From positions 124,001-188,000 of the forward strand of contig NZ_JAMOHM010000003.1 of assembly GCF_024448335.1 (NCBI RefSeq): a DNA stretch of 64,000 bases, written 5' to 3'. Source of the DNA: Stutzerimonas frequens (lineage in GTDB: Bacteria; Pseudomonadota; Gammaproteobacteria; Pseudomonadales; Pseudomonadaceae). The notes below the pieces were generated by a model. That model was not told the origin of the DNA, searched no databases, and saw nothing but the letters and a program-made list of their open reading frames with translations. A program made the translations under genes and the position numbers. Shown in pieces: positions 9,447 through 18,242 of this stretch; within the stretch, counting starts at the first letter, position 1, and each line of letters begins with the position of its first letter.

Positions 9447-11735
9447 TCAGTGTGATGGGTAAAGCTCCACGACTACGCCAGATTCCGGCCGATTCATCGC
9501 CTGATTCATCGCATGCACCAACGCTGCCTGATTGAAGGGCTTGGCCAGTGTATGCAGGCGGCGGTTGCCTTCGGCCAGATCGGCGTAGCCACTGACCAGC
9601 AGAACGGGAAGGCCCGGTCGCTCGGTGCGTATGGTCTCGGCCAATTGAGCGCCGGTCATGCCGGGCATCATGTGATCGGTGACCAGAATGTCGAAGTCGT
9701 CCTGCCGTCGGAGCAGGCAGAGGGCGGCCTCACCATTGTCAACGGCGGTCACCCTATAGCCGAGATCCTCGAGCAGCGCCGACGTATTTTCCAGAACCAG
9801 TGGATCGTCGTCGACGACGAGCACGGTAAGAGAAGCCTTGGCTGCCGTGCGTAACCATGGGCTTGCAGCCGCCGAGGTGCTCTTGTCTTCGGCGCGTTCT
9901 TGCGGCTTGGCCACTGGAAGCCAAAGCTCGATCGCCGTGCCTTCGCCCGGAGTGCTGCGGATCTCAAGACGCCCGCCCGATTGCTCAGCCAGACCGTGTG
10001 CCATCGACAGCCCGAGACCGGTGCCCTTGCCGGGGCCCTTCGTGGTGAAGAAGGGTTCTGTGGCACGGGACAGAATCTCCTGGGGCATACCACAGCCATC
10101 GTCCCGTACCAGTAGCACGACGTGCTCGTTTCCAGGCGGTGCGTTGTCGTTGGCTGCGGGGTGGTATTGGCCCTCGATGCAGATCGTGCCGCCGCCCGGC
10201 ATCGCGTCGCGTGCGTTGACGACCAGATTGATCAGCACCATCTCCAGCTGGTTGGCGTCCACGAAGGCCGGCGGCAGATTCAACGGAAAGCGCATGTCGA
10301 CGGTAATGTTGGCCTCGACAGAACGCTGTAGCAGCTCACGCATGCCCATCACCAGATCGGGAAGCAGCACCGAGCTTGGGCGTAGCTCCTGCTTGCGGGC
10401 AAACGTGAGCAATCGTTGCACCAGACCCGCTCCGCGCTGGGCGGCTTGCAAGGCGTTCTCGATTAGGCTGTCGATGCGCGGCTCGCCATCCGGAAGGCGC
10501 TTGCGTAGCAGCTCAAGGTTACCGCCGACCACCGCCAGCAGGTTATTGAAGTCGTGGGCAATTCCGCCGGTCAGCTTGCCGATGGCCTCCATTTTCTGCG
10601 CCTGGCGCAATGCCGCTTCGGCCTGCCTGCGCTCGGTGACGTCCACCAGGCCACCAAGGATCAACGCGCCCTCAGCAGCGGCTTCGATCCGGGTGGACGC
10701 CAGCACGTCGACGAACAGGCCGGCCCGGGCAACGAGGCGATATTCGGCGTTCAGGCATTCACCCGTGGCGACTAGCCGCGGCCAGTCGTGCTCGACCAGC
10801 TGGCGAGCCGATTCTGGGGTCATGAAACTGATCAGCTTGCGCCCGATGACGTCCTGACGACGGTAACCGACCAGCGCGAGCCAGGCGTCACTCACCGACC
10901 GCAGGTGTCCATCCGTATCCAACGAGTGCAGCGGCAGCGGCGTCTTGCTGTAGAGCTCCTTGAAGCGTCCCTCGCTACGCCGCAGCGCGGCCGCCTCCTG
11001 CTCGCTGACCATCGCGCGGCGTCGATCATGCAGGGAGGCGGCAAGGCCGAAGAACAGAACCACGAAGGTCGAGCCCGAGACGGCCGATGCGAGGGACACG
11101 AGATCCAGGCCGTCACCCGGCAGGGCAGGTTGAGTGGCGTCCAGGGTGCTGAAGTGCGCGCCGACCATGGCGGAGTAGTGCATGCCGGCGATTGCGAAGC
11201 CCATCGCTATCGCTGACACAGCCTGCAGAAGGGGTCGGGTCCCCTTGGCCGCCAGCCACAGGGCCACGGTCGAGGCGCCAATGGCGATGGCGAAGGAAAT
11301 TGCCACCCACAACCCGTCGTAGCTGAGCTCGGCGTTCATGGTCATGGCTGCCATACCCATATAGTGCATTGCACCTATGCCGAGCCCCATGAACAGCCCG
11401 CCGGTGCCAAGCGTGGAGCGCTTCGAGCCCCGGATACCTACCGCAAAGAAACTGAGGGCCGTCACCACCATCGGCACGATGAAGGACCAGAGCGTCAGAC
11501 GCAGGTCGTAGCGGATCTTCATGCCCGGCATGCCGAACGCGAGCATGCCGATGAAATGCATCGACCAGATGCTGCCGCCCATGCAGGCGGCTGCGGCGGC
11601 CAGCCAGGCGTGGCGGGCCCAGCCTATGGCGACCTTGCTTCGACTGGCAAGGTCCAGAGCCGTGAACGAGCCGGCGATGGCGATCAGGATGGACAGGCTG
11701 ACCAGAGCAATGTTGTAGGTGGTGTGCATAGGCAT
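9447..11735 (-). CDS. MHYT-domain hybrid sensor histidine kinase
   Basis: A 762-aa inner-membrane kinase. The N-terminal MHYT sensor has about seven membrane helices and three motifs, MHF (59-61), MHY (123-125) and MHY (185-187), a family proposed to bind a metal and sense diatomic gas or redox state. A PAS domain follows (about 250-370), then HisKA with phospho-acceptor His394 in GGIAHDFNNLL. A GHKL ATPase (N506, GDGCGM- and GTGLGL-type boxes) and a C-terminal receiver domain with Asp687 (VTDHMMPG) complete it. No partner regulator lies beside it. It is divergent from the GntR gene at 11925, so the regulatory target is unknown. Confidence 0.9.
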   Translation of the reverse strand: MPMHTTYNIALVSLSILIAIAGSFTALDLASRSKVAIGWARHAWLAAAAACMGGSIWSMHFIGMLAFGMPGMKIRYDLRLTLWSFIVPMVVTALSFFAVGIRGSKRSTLGTGGLFMGLGIGAMHYMGMAAMTMNAELSYDGLWVAISFAIAIGASTVALWLAAKGTRPLLQAVSAIAMGFAIAGMHYSAMVGAHFSTLDATQPALPGDGLDLVSLASAVSGSTFVVLFFGLAASLHDRRRAMVSEQEAAALRRSEGRFKELYSKTPLPLHSLDTDGHLRSVSDAWLALVGYRRQDVIGRKLISFMTPESARQLVEHDWPRLVATGECLNAEYRLVARAGLFVDVLASTRIEAAAEGALILGGLVDVTERRQAEAALRQAQKMEAIGKLTGGIAHDFNNLLAVVGGNLELLRKRLPDGEPRIDSLIENALQAAQRGAGLVQRLLTFARKQELRPSSVLLPDLVMGMRELLQRSVEANITVDMRFPLNLPPAFVDANQLEMVLINLVVNARDAMPGGGTICIEGQYHPAANDNAPPGNEHVVLLVRDDGCGMPQEILSRATEPFFTTKGPGKGTGLGLSMAHGLAEQSGGRLEIRSTPGEGTAIELWLPVAKPQERAEDKSTSAAASPWLRTAAKASLTVLVVDDDPLVLENTSALLEDLGYRVTAVDNGEAALCLLRRQDDFDILVTDHMMPGMTGAQLAETIRTERPGLPVLLVSGYADLAEGNRRLHTLAKPFNQAALVHAMNQAMNRPESGVVVELYPSH

Positions 11736-11924
11736 CTCGCTGGCAAGGCTATCGATGCCTCTTCAGTTTTGCAGACCTGGCCGTGCCTTTGTCGGTTGCC
11801 GACCAGCGGAGGTTAGTCTTCTTGAGCCACGTTCTACAGAAGTCTAGGCGTCGAAATCGGTTCTCTCGTTGTCGCTGCTGATAATTCATCCTATGATCGG
11901 CTCAATTTGTAGGGAGTGGTCGAT

Positions 11925-12641
11925 ATGGCTCTGCAGCAAACGGCGCGTTCGTCATTGGTTGAACAGGTGATTGGACAACTGCGTTCGCAGATCACAGTGG
12001 GGCAGTGGCCATGCGGTGCGCGGATCCCCACGGAAAGTCAGCTCAGCGAGTCGTTGGGCGTTGGACGCAACACGGTTCGCGAAGCGGTAAGGGCGCTGGT
12101 GCATACCGGTGTCCTGGAGGTTCGCCAGGGCGCCGGAACATTCGTGCGCTCTGTCCGCGACCCTGCTGGCCTGCTCCAGCACTTGGAGCGCGCGGCCCTG
12201 CACGACCAGTTGGAGGTTCGTCGTGCTCTGGAGGTGGAGGCGGCGCGCCTCGCTGCGTCTCGCCGCAGCGAAGAGGATCTGCAGGCCATCCACGACGCGC
12301 TTGGGGCGAGAGGAAGCTGGAGCGATGACGCCTCGTTGGCGGACTTCGCTCAGCGAGACGCGCAGTTTCATCTGAATATTGTCCGGGCCAGCCATAACGC
12401 TACGTTGCTGGAGATGTACCAGTTTTTCTGGGCTGGCCTGCAGAACACCATCGTCAGAACGGAAGCGGAGCATCAACTCCCCGAGCCGACCTATCAGGCC
12501 CATGCCGCACTCTACGAGGCCATCCGCAGCGGTTGTCCTGAGCGAGCCGCCATAGCGGCCAGCGAGCTCCTGACCCCCGCGCTGGAAGCCCTCGCCAGAT
12601 CGCTCGATCACGCCACCCACCCATTGAAGGAACAGGAGTAA
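11925..12641 (+). CDS. GntR/FadR-family transcriptional regulator
   Basis: A 238-aa regulator with an N-terminal winged helix (RIPTESQLSESLGVGRNTVREA, residues about 30-50) and a C-terminal all-helical FCD domain. The latter keeps acid and histidine metal-ligand positions such as D-x-x-FH (RDAQFHLNIV) and H in QAHAAL. The ATG at 11925 has GGGAG 8 nt upstream; a GTG at 11916 overlaps that site and is less likely. It lies 8 bp before a TSUP exporter, whose expression it probably controls. The ligand is unknown; FCD regulators usually sense small carboxylates. Confidence 0.88.
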   Translation: MALQQTARSSLVEQVIGQLRSQITVGQWPCGARIPTESQLSESLGVGRNTVREAVRALVHTGVLEVRQGAGTFVRSVRDPAGLLQHLERAALHDQLEVRRALEVEAARLAASRRSEEDLQAIHDALGARGSWSDDASLADFAQRDAQFHLNIVRASHNATLLEMYQFFWAGLQNTIVRTEAEHQLPEPTYQAHAALYEAIRSGCPERAAIAASELLTPALEALARSLDHATHPLKEQE

Positions 12642-12648
12642 GTAGCGC

Positions 12649-13410
12649 ATGGACCATTCACTCACCACCTGGCTAATTCTGCTTGTGGCGGCATTTCTCG
12701 GCGGCGGCTTGAACGCTATCGCCGGTGGCGGGAGCTTTTTCACCTTCCCGGCTCTGGTCTATGCGGGGGTGCCCGCCGTCGCGGCCAATGCATCCGGAAC
12801 GCTTGCGCTCTTGCCCGGCTACTTCGCCAGCACCTGGGGATATCGCGAGGACCTCAAACCGCCGGTCACGCTGACGATGGGCGCAGTCATTGCCATCAGC
12901 CTGGGCGGCGGCGCCATTGGCGCGGCTCTGCTGTTGACGACTCCTGACGAAATGTTCCGCGCCATCGTGCCCTGGCTCCTGCTGTTCGCCACGTTGCTGT
13001 TCGCGTTCGGCCCATGGCTGTTGCGCATGTTCAGCGGCAATGCCCGTGAAGGCGAAGCCGGCGCCTGGCTGCAAGGTTGCACACTGGCAGTGGTGAGTAT
13101 CTACGGAGGCTACTTCAACGGCGGATTGGGTATCGTCCTGCTGGCCGCGTTCAGCCTGCTCGGCCATAGCAGCATCAACTCCATGCAAGGGCTAAAGAAT
13201 CTGGTTTCGTCGGTACTGACGGCCATCGCGGTGTCGGTCTACGCGTTTGGCGGGGCCATCCTGTGGAAAGAGGCGCTGGTCATGATGCTGGCTGCCAGTG
13301 TCGGGGGTTACTTCATGGCGCGCGTCGGCCGAAAGTTGCGGCCGGCATTCGTGCGGGCTGTCGTGATCGTCACGGGTTCGGTCATGACGGTGCTGTTCTT
13401 CCGCAGTTGA
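12649..13410 (+). CDS. TSUP (TauE/SafE) family membrane exporter
   Basis: A 253-aa polytopic protein with about eight membrane helices. It contains the family's glycine-rich N-terminal repeat motif (GGGLNAIAGGGSFFTF) and the mirrored second-half motif YGGYFNGGLGIVLLA. TSUP proteins move sulfite, sulfoacetate, sulfolactate or other organic anions. It is cotranscribed with the GntR gene 8 bp upstream, suggesting substrate-inducible export. The exact substrate cannot be read from the sequence. Confidence 0.85.
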   Translation: MDHSLTTWLILLVAAFLGGGLNAIAGGGSFFTFPALVYAGVPAVAANASGTLALLPGYFASTWGYREDLKPPVTLTMGAVIAISLGGGAIGAALLLTTPDEMFRAIVPWLLLFATLLFAFGPWLLRMFSGNAREGEAGAWLQGCTLAVVSIYGGYFNGGLGIVLLAAFSLLGHSSINSMQGLKNLVSSVLTAIAVSVYAFGGAILWKEALVMMLAASVGGYFMARVGRKLRPAFVRAVVIVTGSVMTVLFFRS

Positions 13411-13589
13411 GCACCTCGAGACGACGATATTTCGCTTTCGTCGCTAGGTGATGCATCGTGAGCGAGCCAGGGCGTCTGCGATGCGGCCGTTGGCTTGAGC
13501 AAGCGATCGCTCCTCCTGTGCCGCCGGTAACGATCCCTGCCTCGACGCAGAAAAGGCCCGTACCAACGAACTGGGTTTCGAGTTCCGCT

Positions 13590-14012
13590 GCGGCGGGGCG
13601 GAGCTATCACCACAACGACGTCGAGCTCGACGGCGACGATCTGAATGTCTATGAGCACAACGGTCTCGGCACGACGGTCGGCGATACCTGGACCGGTTTT
13701 GCCGACTATCGCGCCAGTGATGCTTTGTCCTTCGGTTGGCAGGGGCGCTTCGTCAGCCGCGTCGATTCGCTGCGTACCGGTGTGGGCACGCTGGACAAGC
13801 CTGGCTATGCTGTGCACGACCTCTACGCCCAATGGTCAGCGCTGAGCAATGAACGGCTGGTGGTGATCCTGACGCTGAAGAATATCTTCGACAAGCAGTA
13901 CCTGGATCACGCTAGTAACGAGGATTTCGAACACATCCCCGGGTACGAAGGCGTGCGTGGTAGCTACGAGCCGGGCCGCGAGCTGCGCCTCGGTGTAGCA
14001 CTGCGGATCTGA
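13590..14012 (+). pseudogene. C-terminal remnant of a TonB-dependent receptor
   Basis: About 140 codons encode only the last beta-strands of an outer-membrane receptor. They include YRASDALSFGWQGRFVSR, the NIFDKQYLDH periplasmic turn seen near the end of haem/siderophore receptors, and a C-terminus reading ELRLGVALRI with an aromatic-free last strand. The plug and most of the barrel are missing. The in-frame sequence upstream to 13458 is unrelated to receptors, so the gene is 5'-truncated and cannot work. Confidence 0.8.
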
Positions 14013-14068
14013 AGTCCGCCTGCTGAGCCCGGAGGTACCATGCCTCCGGGCTGCCTGGGACCGTGGCG

Positions 14069-14494
14069 TCAGACCAGCGACAAGCTAACCTGGATATTTC
14101 CGCGGGTTGCGTTGGAGTAGGGGCATACCTGATGGGCGGCTTCGACCAGCCGCTGGGCCAGCTCTCGGTCCAGTCCCGGCAGGCTGACCTGCAGCGCGAC
14201 TTCCAGGCCGAAACCACCCGGAATCTGGCCGATCCCGACGTTGGCGGTGATGGACGTTTCTGCCGGAAGCGCCTGCTGCTGTTGGCCAGCGACGAATTTC
14301 AAGGCGCCGATGAAGCAGGCCGAGTAGCCTGCCGCAAAGAGCTGCTCCGGGTTGGTCGCGTTACCGCCCTGACCGCCAAGCTCCCTTGGTGTGGCCAGCC
14401 TGACGTCAAGGTTGCCGTCCGTCGATATGGCGCGACCGTCGCGTCCGCCGGTGGCGGTAACGGTGGCGGTATACAAGGCTTGGATGGTCTGCAT
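14069..14494 (-). CDS. ohr: Organic hydroperoxide resistance protein Ohr
   Basis: A 141-aa OsmC/Ohr-fold thiol peroxidase that reduces organic and lipid hydroperoxides. The two catalytic cysteines are visible, Cys60 in AGYSACFIGAL and the resolving cysteine in HQVCPYSNATR. The conserved Arg and Glu pocket is in RELGGQGGNATNPEQLFAAG. It sits next to its regulator ohrR on the same strand with an operator-like sequence between them, the usual arrangement. Confidence 0.95.
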   Translation of the reverse strand: MQTIQALYTATVTATGGRDGRAISTDGNLDVRLATPRELGGQGGNATNPEQLFAAGYSACFIGALKFVAGQQQQALPAETSITANVGIGQIPGGFGLEVALQVSLPGLDRELAQRLVEAAHQVCPYSNATRGNIQVSLSLV

Positions 14495-14516
14495 GGTACT
14501 CTCCTCACGTGATACG

Positions 14517-14540
14517 CAAAATAATTGCGCGCTAAATAAT
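14517..14540. promoter_or_regulatory. Candidate OhrR operator upstream of ohr
   Basis: An AT-rich imperfect palindrome, ATAATTGCGCGCTAAATAAT (14521-14540), lies just upstream of the ohr ribosome-binding site. It resembles the ATT-GC-AAT-type sites bound by MarR/OhrR proteins. Assigned by eye and position. Confidence 0.5.
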
Positions 14541-14630
14541 GTCGGGGAAAGCTAGCCGGCAATTTCTTTGTGCGCAAGTTAATATTTCGTTTCGAACCCG
14601 GGCTATCGTTGCGAGACGAGCCGCAATGGC

Positions 14631-15080
14631 TCAGAGCAGCTTCAGCAGAGCGCTACGCAAGGCAACTACCTGGTCCTTCAGCGTTGCAACGGCTTCGGTA
14701 GACTGACCGCTGGCACCGAGGATGCTCGCGGGAATGCACTCGGCCTGTTCCTGCAGCGCGCGTCCTTTATCGGTGAGACGCAGCTCGACAACACGCTCGT
14801 CGTCGCTACGGCGAGTGCGGGTGATCAATCCTTCCGTTTCCAGCCGCTTGAGCAAGGGTGTCAGTGATCCCGGGTCCGTCATCAGGCGGGAGCTGATATC
14901 GCCGACGGTGATGCCATCGGCTTCCCACAGCACGAGCATCGCCAGGTATTGCGGGTAGGTCAGGCCGATGCGCTGAAGCATCGGCTTGTAGACCTTGGTC
15001 ATCAGCAACGAGGTCGAATGCAGGGCGAAGCAGAGCTGGTTGTCCAGTTGCAAGGCCGGGCATGAAGGGGGCTTGGTCAT
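14631..15080 (-). CDS. ohrR: MarR-family peroxide-sensing repressor OhrR
   Basis: A 149-aa winged-helix repressor of ohr. The reactive cysteine of the family is present in LDNQLCFALHST (near residue 17), and the DNA-binding wing region is TRRSDDERVVELRLT. Oxidation of that cysteine by organic hydroperoxide releases DNA in studied homologues. It lies upstream of ohr in the same direction, with 136 bp between that hold the presumed operator. Confidence 0.92.
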   Translation of the reverse strand: MTKPPSCPALQLDNQLCFALHSTSLLMTKVYKPMLQRIGLTYPQYLAMLVLWEADGITVGDISSRLMTDPGSLTPLLKRLETEGLITRTRRSDDERVVELRLTDKGRALQEQAECIPASILGASGQSTEAVATLKDQVVALRSALLKLL

Positions 15081-15838
15081 GGGAAGCGTGATCGGATGCG
15101 GTGGCCGCTACGTTAGCGTTCCTGAGCGCGTCGAGCAACGCATCCGCCGCTGGCTGGGCGCCTTGCAACGATCCTGAGTGTGCACTGTTCATTCTTTCTT
15201 GCGCCGGATATTCCTCGCCGGCCGTTACATGCGACTCACCGGGCCCCGTTTTGCGCACCGCCATAACCATCTGTCGGCCAGTTGAATATATATTTTCGAA
15301 GGACGTAATTAATCCTGCCGTTCGCGCCGGAGTTGCTCGATTTGATCAGCGTCAATTTAATCAAGCAGAGCGGATTAATACCGCATCAATGATTTTCGAT
15401 ATTCGGATCATTAAATCTGATATGTGCAGCCTGGGCGTGGATGTGACTGCTGGCGGACAGGTCTTGGCCGTCTAGAATGGCCCCTGTAGCTGTTCGGTAT
15501 TCGAGCAAGCGTCGAATGAAGGGAGAGACTCTAGCAATATGGCTTATTAAGCCAGCGACTCATGTGCAACGGCCGAATAGAAGTAACTTCGAATTTCGCC
15601 AGCAAGCGGCCTGCAATAACGATGAAGTTAATCATCGGGCAGCAGTGCTTCGTCAAATCAGTCTTTAACCGGGCAATCGAGGGTGGCGGAGCGATAAAAG
15701 CTCAGCCGCTTCTCGGAGCGGCGCAGAGGCACGGCGCAACGCAGTGCTGAACTCATCGTTCCGGAGAGGCTTGAGCGCTGTTGTACCGAACTCTGACAGC
15801 CCGACGGTGGGTAGCGATTGCCGTCAAAGGAGAACCGC
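15081..15838. other. Long regulatory leader region upstream of the nor-like operon
   Basis: About 760 bp, more AT-rich than its neighbours, between ohrR and the 41-codon ORF. It holds a DNR/ANR-type box (15342-15355) and a dyad CGATGA-N6-TCATCG at 15620-15637. A 28-codon open frame (ATG near 15390, stop near 15475) has no clear ribosome-binding site. If transcription starts near 15390, the operon has an untranslated leader of about 450 nt. No larger gene is convincing. Confidence 0.5.
15342..15380 (+). promoter_or_regulatory. DNR/ANR (FNR-type) box and promoter for the nor-like operon
   Basis: TTGAT-CAGC-GTCAA at 15342-15355 matches the TTGAT-N4-ATCAA consensus at nine of ten positions; the GTCAA half-site variant occurs at Pseudomonas denitrification promoters. 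A TTAATA -10-like element at 15375-15380 would place the box near -40, as expected for activation by DNR/ANR. This implies induction by low oxygen and/or NO. Confidence 0.65.
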
Positions 15839-15964
15839 ATGCAAGCCAAAAAGCTCTACGGTCCGGTGAAATTGTTGAGCTTCGTCGTGCTGCTTCTGAT
15901 GCTCGGCGCAATGCTTTACGCGTTCTCGATGACCCTCATTCACTGGACCGGCATCAATGTCTGA
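15839..15964 (+). CDS. 41-aa single-span membrane peptide heading the nor-like operon
   Basis: A short ORF with a good ribosome-binding site (AAAGGAGA, about 6 nt before the ATG). The product begins MQAKKLYGPVK and continues with one hydrophobic helix (about residues 12-30), ending HWTGINV. The positive N-terminus predicts a cytoplasmic N-terminus and a short periplasmic tail containing His-Trp. Its stop lies 9 bp before the norC start, so it is in the same transcript. It resembles in size the small auxiliary subunits of haem-copper oxidases, but I know no named family for it. Confidence 0.7.
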   Translation: MQAKKLYGPVKLLSFVVLLLMLGAMLYAFSMTLIHWTGINV

Positions 15965-15973
15965 GGGGGTGAA

Positions 15974-16825
15974 ATGAACAACCGCCAAGCCAGGCTTTTC
16001 GCGATTGCCGCAACCGGAGTGGCCGCGCTCGTGTTCATCGGGCTGACCGTCGACAGTCATCGGCAGTTTCCCGCGTTGACCAACGCTGAGAACATCACGC
16101 CGCAGGTCCGGCACGGCATGGATGTATGGCACAAGTACAACTGCATCAACTGCCACACCTTATTCGGCGAAGGAGCGTACTACGCACCGGACCTGACCAA
16201 GATCACCCAGCATCGCGGCGAGCCATATCTGAAAGCGTACATGCGCGATCCGTCCAAGTTCTACGACGAGCAGGTCCACCGCCGTCTGATGCCCAAGCAG
16301 GACCTGGCGGAGAGCGAAATCGATGACCTGATCGCATTCCTCGATTGGGTCAGCAAGGTCGACAACCAAGGTTGGCCGCCGCGACCGATCCTGGTCACCG
16401 GCAGTTTCGTTCCGGGCGCCGATACGCTGAAGACTGGTGGCACGCAACGTAGCGACTTGCCTCCTGGGGCGCGGCCAGTGGACGCAGAGGACGACGACCG
16501 CGCACTGGGAGAGCAGGTGTTCCGCGCAGCGGTACCGGCTTGCAACGCCTGCCACTCCACCGCGCCGGGCGCCGACATGGCAGGGCCGACTTTATCCGGC
16601 ATCGCGACTCGCGCCGCGCAAGTGATCGCTTCGCCCGACTACCAGGGGCAGGCCCAGGACACACGCGGCTACATCCGCGAATCGATCGTCGCCCCCAGCG
16701 CGCACATCGTTGCAGGCGCGATGTACTCGGCTGACGGCACCTCGTTCATGCCGACCGGCTACGGCGAGAGCCTGACGGACGAACAGATCGATCAGCTGAC
16801 AGCCTATCTCGAAACGCTCAAGTGA
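15974..16825 (+). CDS. Two-haem NorC-like cytochrome c subunit of nitric oxide reductase
   Basis: The 283-aa protein has an N-terminal anchor helix (residues 8-25) and a NorC-type domain with haem site CINCH (57-61), the LFGEGAYYAPDL segment and axial Met106 (RRLMP). An acidic/Pro linker follows, then a second class I cytochrome c domain with CNACH (190-194) and Met259 (SFMP). Ordinary NorC is about 146-150 aa with one haem, so this is a fusion that nearly doubles the subunit. It would pass electrons from periplasmic donors to NorB. It lies between the 41-aa peptide and norB. Confidence 0.88.
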   Translation: MNNRQARLFAIAATGVAALVFIGLTVDSHRQFPALTNAENITPQVRHGMDVWHKYNCINCHTLFGEGAYYAPDLTKITQHRGEPYLKAYMRDPSKFYDEQVHRRLMPKQDLAESEIDDLIAFLDWVSKVDNQGWPPRPILVTGSFVPGADTLKTGGTQRSDLPPGARPVDAEDDDRALGEQVFRAAVPACNACHSTAPGADMAGPTLSGIATRAAQVIASPDYQGQAQDTRGYIRESIVAPSAHIVAGAMYSADGTSFMPTGYGESLTDEQIDQLTAYLETLK

Positions 16826-16880
16826 CACGCGCACGGCACAGGCCCGGCCTGTTCCATGCTCGCTGCAAGGGGAAACTAAG

Positions 16881-18242
16881 ATGCGCTATCAGTCCCAATC
16901 GGTCGCTTACTGGTATTTCGCCGTGGCGATGGTCCTGTTCGGTCTTCAGCTGGTTTTCGGCCTGTTGTCTGCGACCAAGTACATCGGACCGGACCCATTG
17001 CTGTACATCCTGCCATTCGACGTGACCAAGGTTATCCATACCAACCTGCTGATCGTCTGGGTGCTGACCGGATTCATGGGCGCGACCTATTGGATGATTC
17101 CTGAGGAGTCGCGTACCGAGTTGCATAGCACCAGGCTGGCCTATGTGCAGCTAGTGCTCTGGACGCTGATGGGTGTCACCGCAATCATCGGTTACCTGTT
17201 CCGCTACGGGACGGGCAACAAGCTGCTGGAGCAACCGCTGCCGCACAAGATCGTGATCGTCATCTGTATGCTGATCTTTCTCTACAACGTCGGCATGACG
17301 ATCCGTAAATCCGGGCGCTTCACGACCACCGAAGCGGTGCTGATGATCGGCTTCGTCAGTGCCGCGCTGTTGTATCTGCCTGCATTGCTGCACTACGAGA
17401 ACTACACCGTTTCGATCTTCTATCGCTGGTGGACCATTCACCTATGGGTCGAGGGTGTCTGGATGATGATCATGGGTGGCTTTCTGGCGTACCTGCTTAT
17501 CCGCTTGTCCGGCGCGGACCGAGAGGTCATGGAGAAATGGCTGTACGTGATCGTCGGCCTGGTGTTTCTTGCCGGCATCCTCGGTACGGCGCACCACTAT
17601 TATTGGGTCGGTGTGCCCACTTACTGGCTGCCCATTGGCGGATTCTTCAGCGCGCTCGAGCCGCTTGCGCTGGTCGGCATGGCCGCTTACGCCTATGGAG
17701 CCATGCGCCGCTCAGGCCTGGCGCATCCGAATACGCTGGCGCTGCACTGGACGATCGGCAGCGCGGTGTTTGCGCTGTTCGGCGCGGGGCTGCTCGGCTT
17801 GGCTCATACCTGGCCCAGCGTTAACAAATGGACCCACGGCACGCTAATCACCGCGATGCATGGTCACGCCGCCTTCTATGGGGCCTACGCCATGATCGTG
17901 CTGGCGATGATCACTTACGCTTTGCCATCGATGACCGCTGGCCGAAGGGAGCAGGGCAGCACGCTGGGCTACTGGGCGTTCTGGCTGCAGATCACCGGCA
18001 TGTTCGGCATGACGTTGTCATTTGCCACGGCAGGTATCGCTCAGGTCTACCTCGAACGGATCATGGGCATGGGCTACCTGGATGCGCAGCTGAAGATCCA
18101 GATTCACTTCGTCATGCTGATCGCCACCGCTTCGCTGTTTACCGTGGGCGTTGCCTTTTTCATCTACGACTTTTTTCGCCATGCGCCGCGCTTCAGCACG
18201 GATGGGGCCGATCCGGCCTTGGCAGAGGCGCGCGCGACATGA
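16881..18242 (+). CDS. norB: Divergent cNOR-type nitric oxide reductase large subunit NorB
   Basis: A 453-aa, twelve-helix haem-copper superfamily protein that reduces 2 NO to N2O. Visible ligands are His53 and His329 (low-spin haem b), His327 (haem b3), and His187, His238 and His239 (FeB). The active-site glutamates equivalent to P. aeruginosa E211 and E280 are present as E191 and E260. By eye, two further conserved glutamates are replaced: E135 (calcium ligand) by K114 in KLLEQP, and E215 by M195 in HLWVEGVWMM. These changes, with the two-haem NorC, suggest a separate subfamily. It is followed by norQ with a 4-bp overlap. Confidence 0.9.
   Translation: MRYQSQSVAYWYFAVAMVLFGLQLVFGLLSATKYIGPDPLLYILPFDVTKVIHTNLLIVWVLTGFMGATYWMIPEESRTELHSTRLAYVQLVLWTLMGVTAIIGYLFRYGTGNKLLEQPLPHKIVIVICMLIFLYNVGMTIRKSGRFTTTEAVLMIGFVSAALLYLPALLHYENYTVSIFYRWWTIHLWVEGVWMMIMGGFLAYLLIRLSGADREVMEKWLYVIVGLVFLAGILGTAHHYYWVGVPTYWLPIGGFFSALEPLALVGMAAYAYGAMRRSGLAHPNTLALHWTIGSAVFALFGAGLLGLAHTWPSVNKWTHGTLITAMHGHAAFYGAYAMIVLAMITYALPSMTAGRREQGSTLGYWAFWLQITGMFGMTLSFATAGIAQVYLERIMGMGYLDAQLKIQIHFVMLIATASLFTVGVAFFIYDFFRHAPRFSTDGADPALAEARAT

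Noticed and set aside
15390-15475. 28-codon ORF in the nor-like leader
   Set aside because: No convincing ribosome-binding site and no recognisable pattern; kept only as a remark on the leader.
17828-18238. Long in-frame N-terminal extension of norQ
   Set aside because: It is a shadow of norB in another frame; the ATG at 18239 overlaps the norB stop and begins at the conserved NorQ N-terminus.
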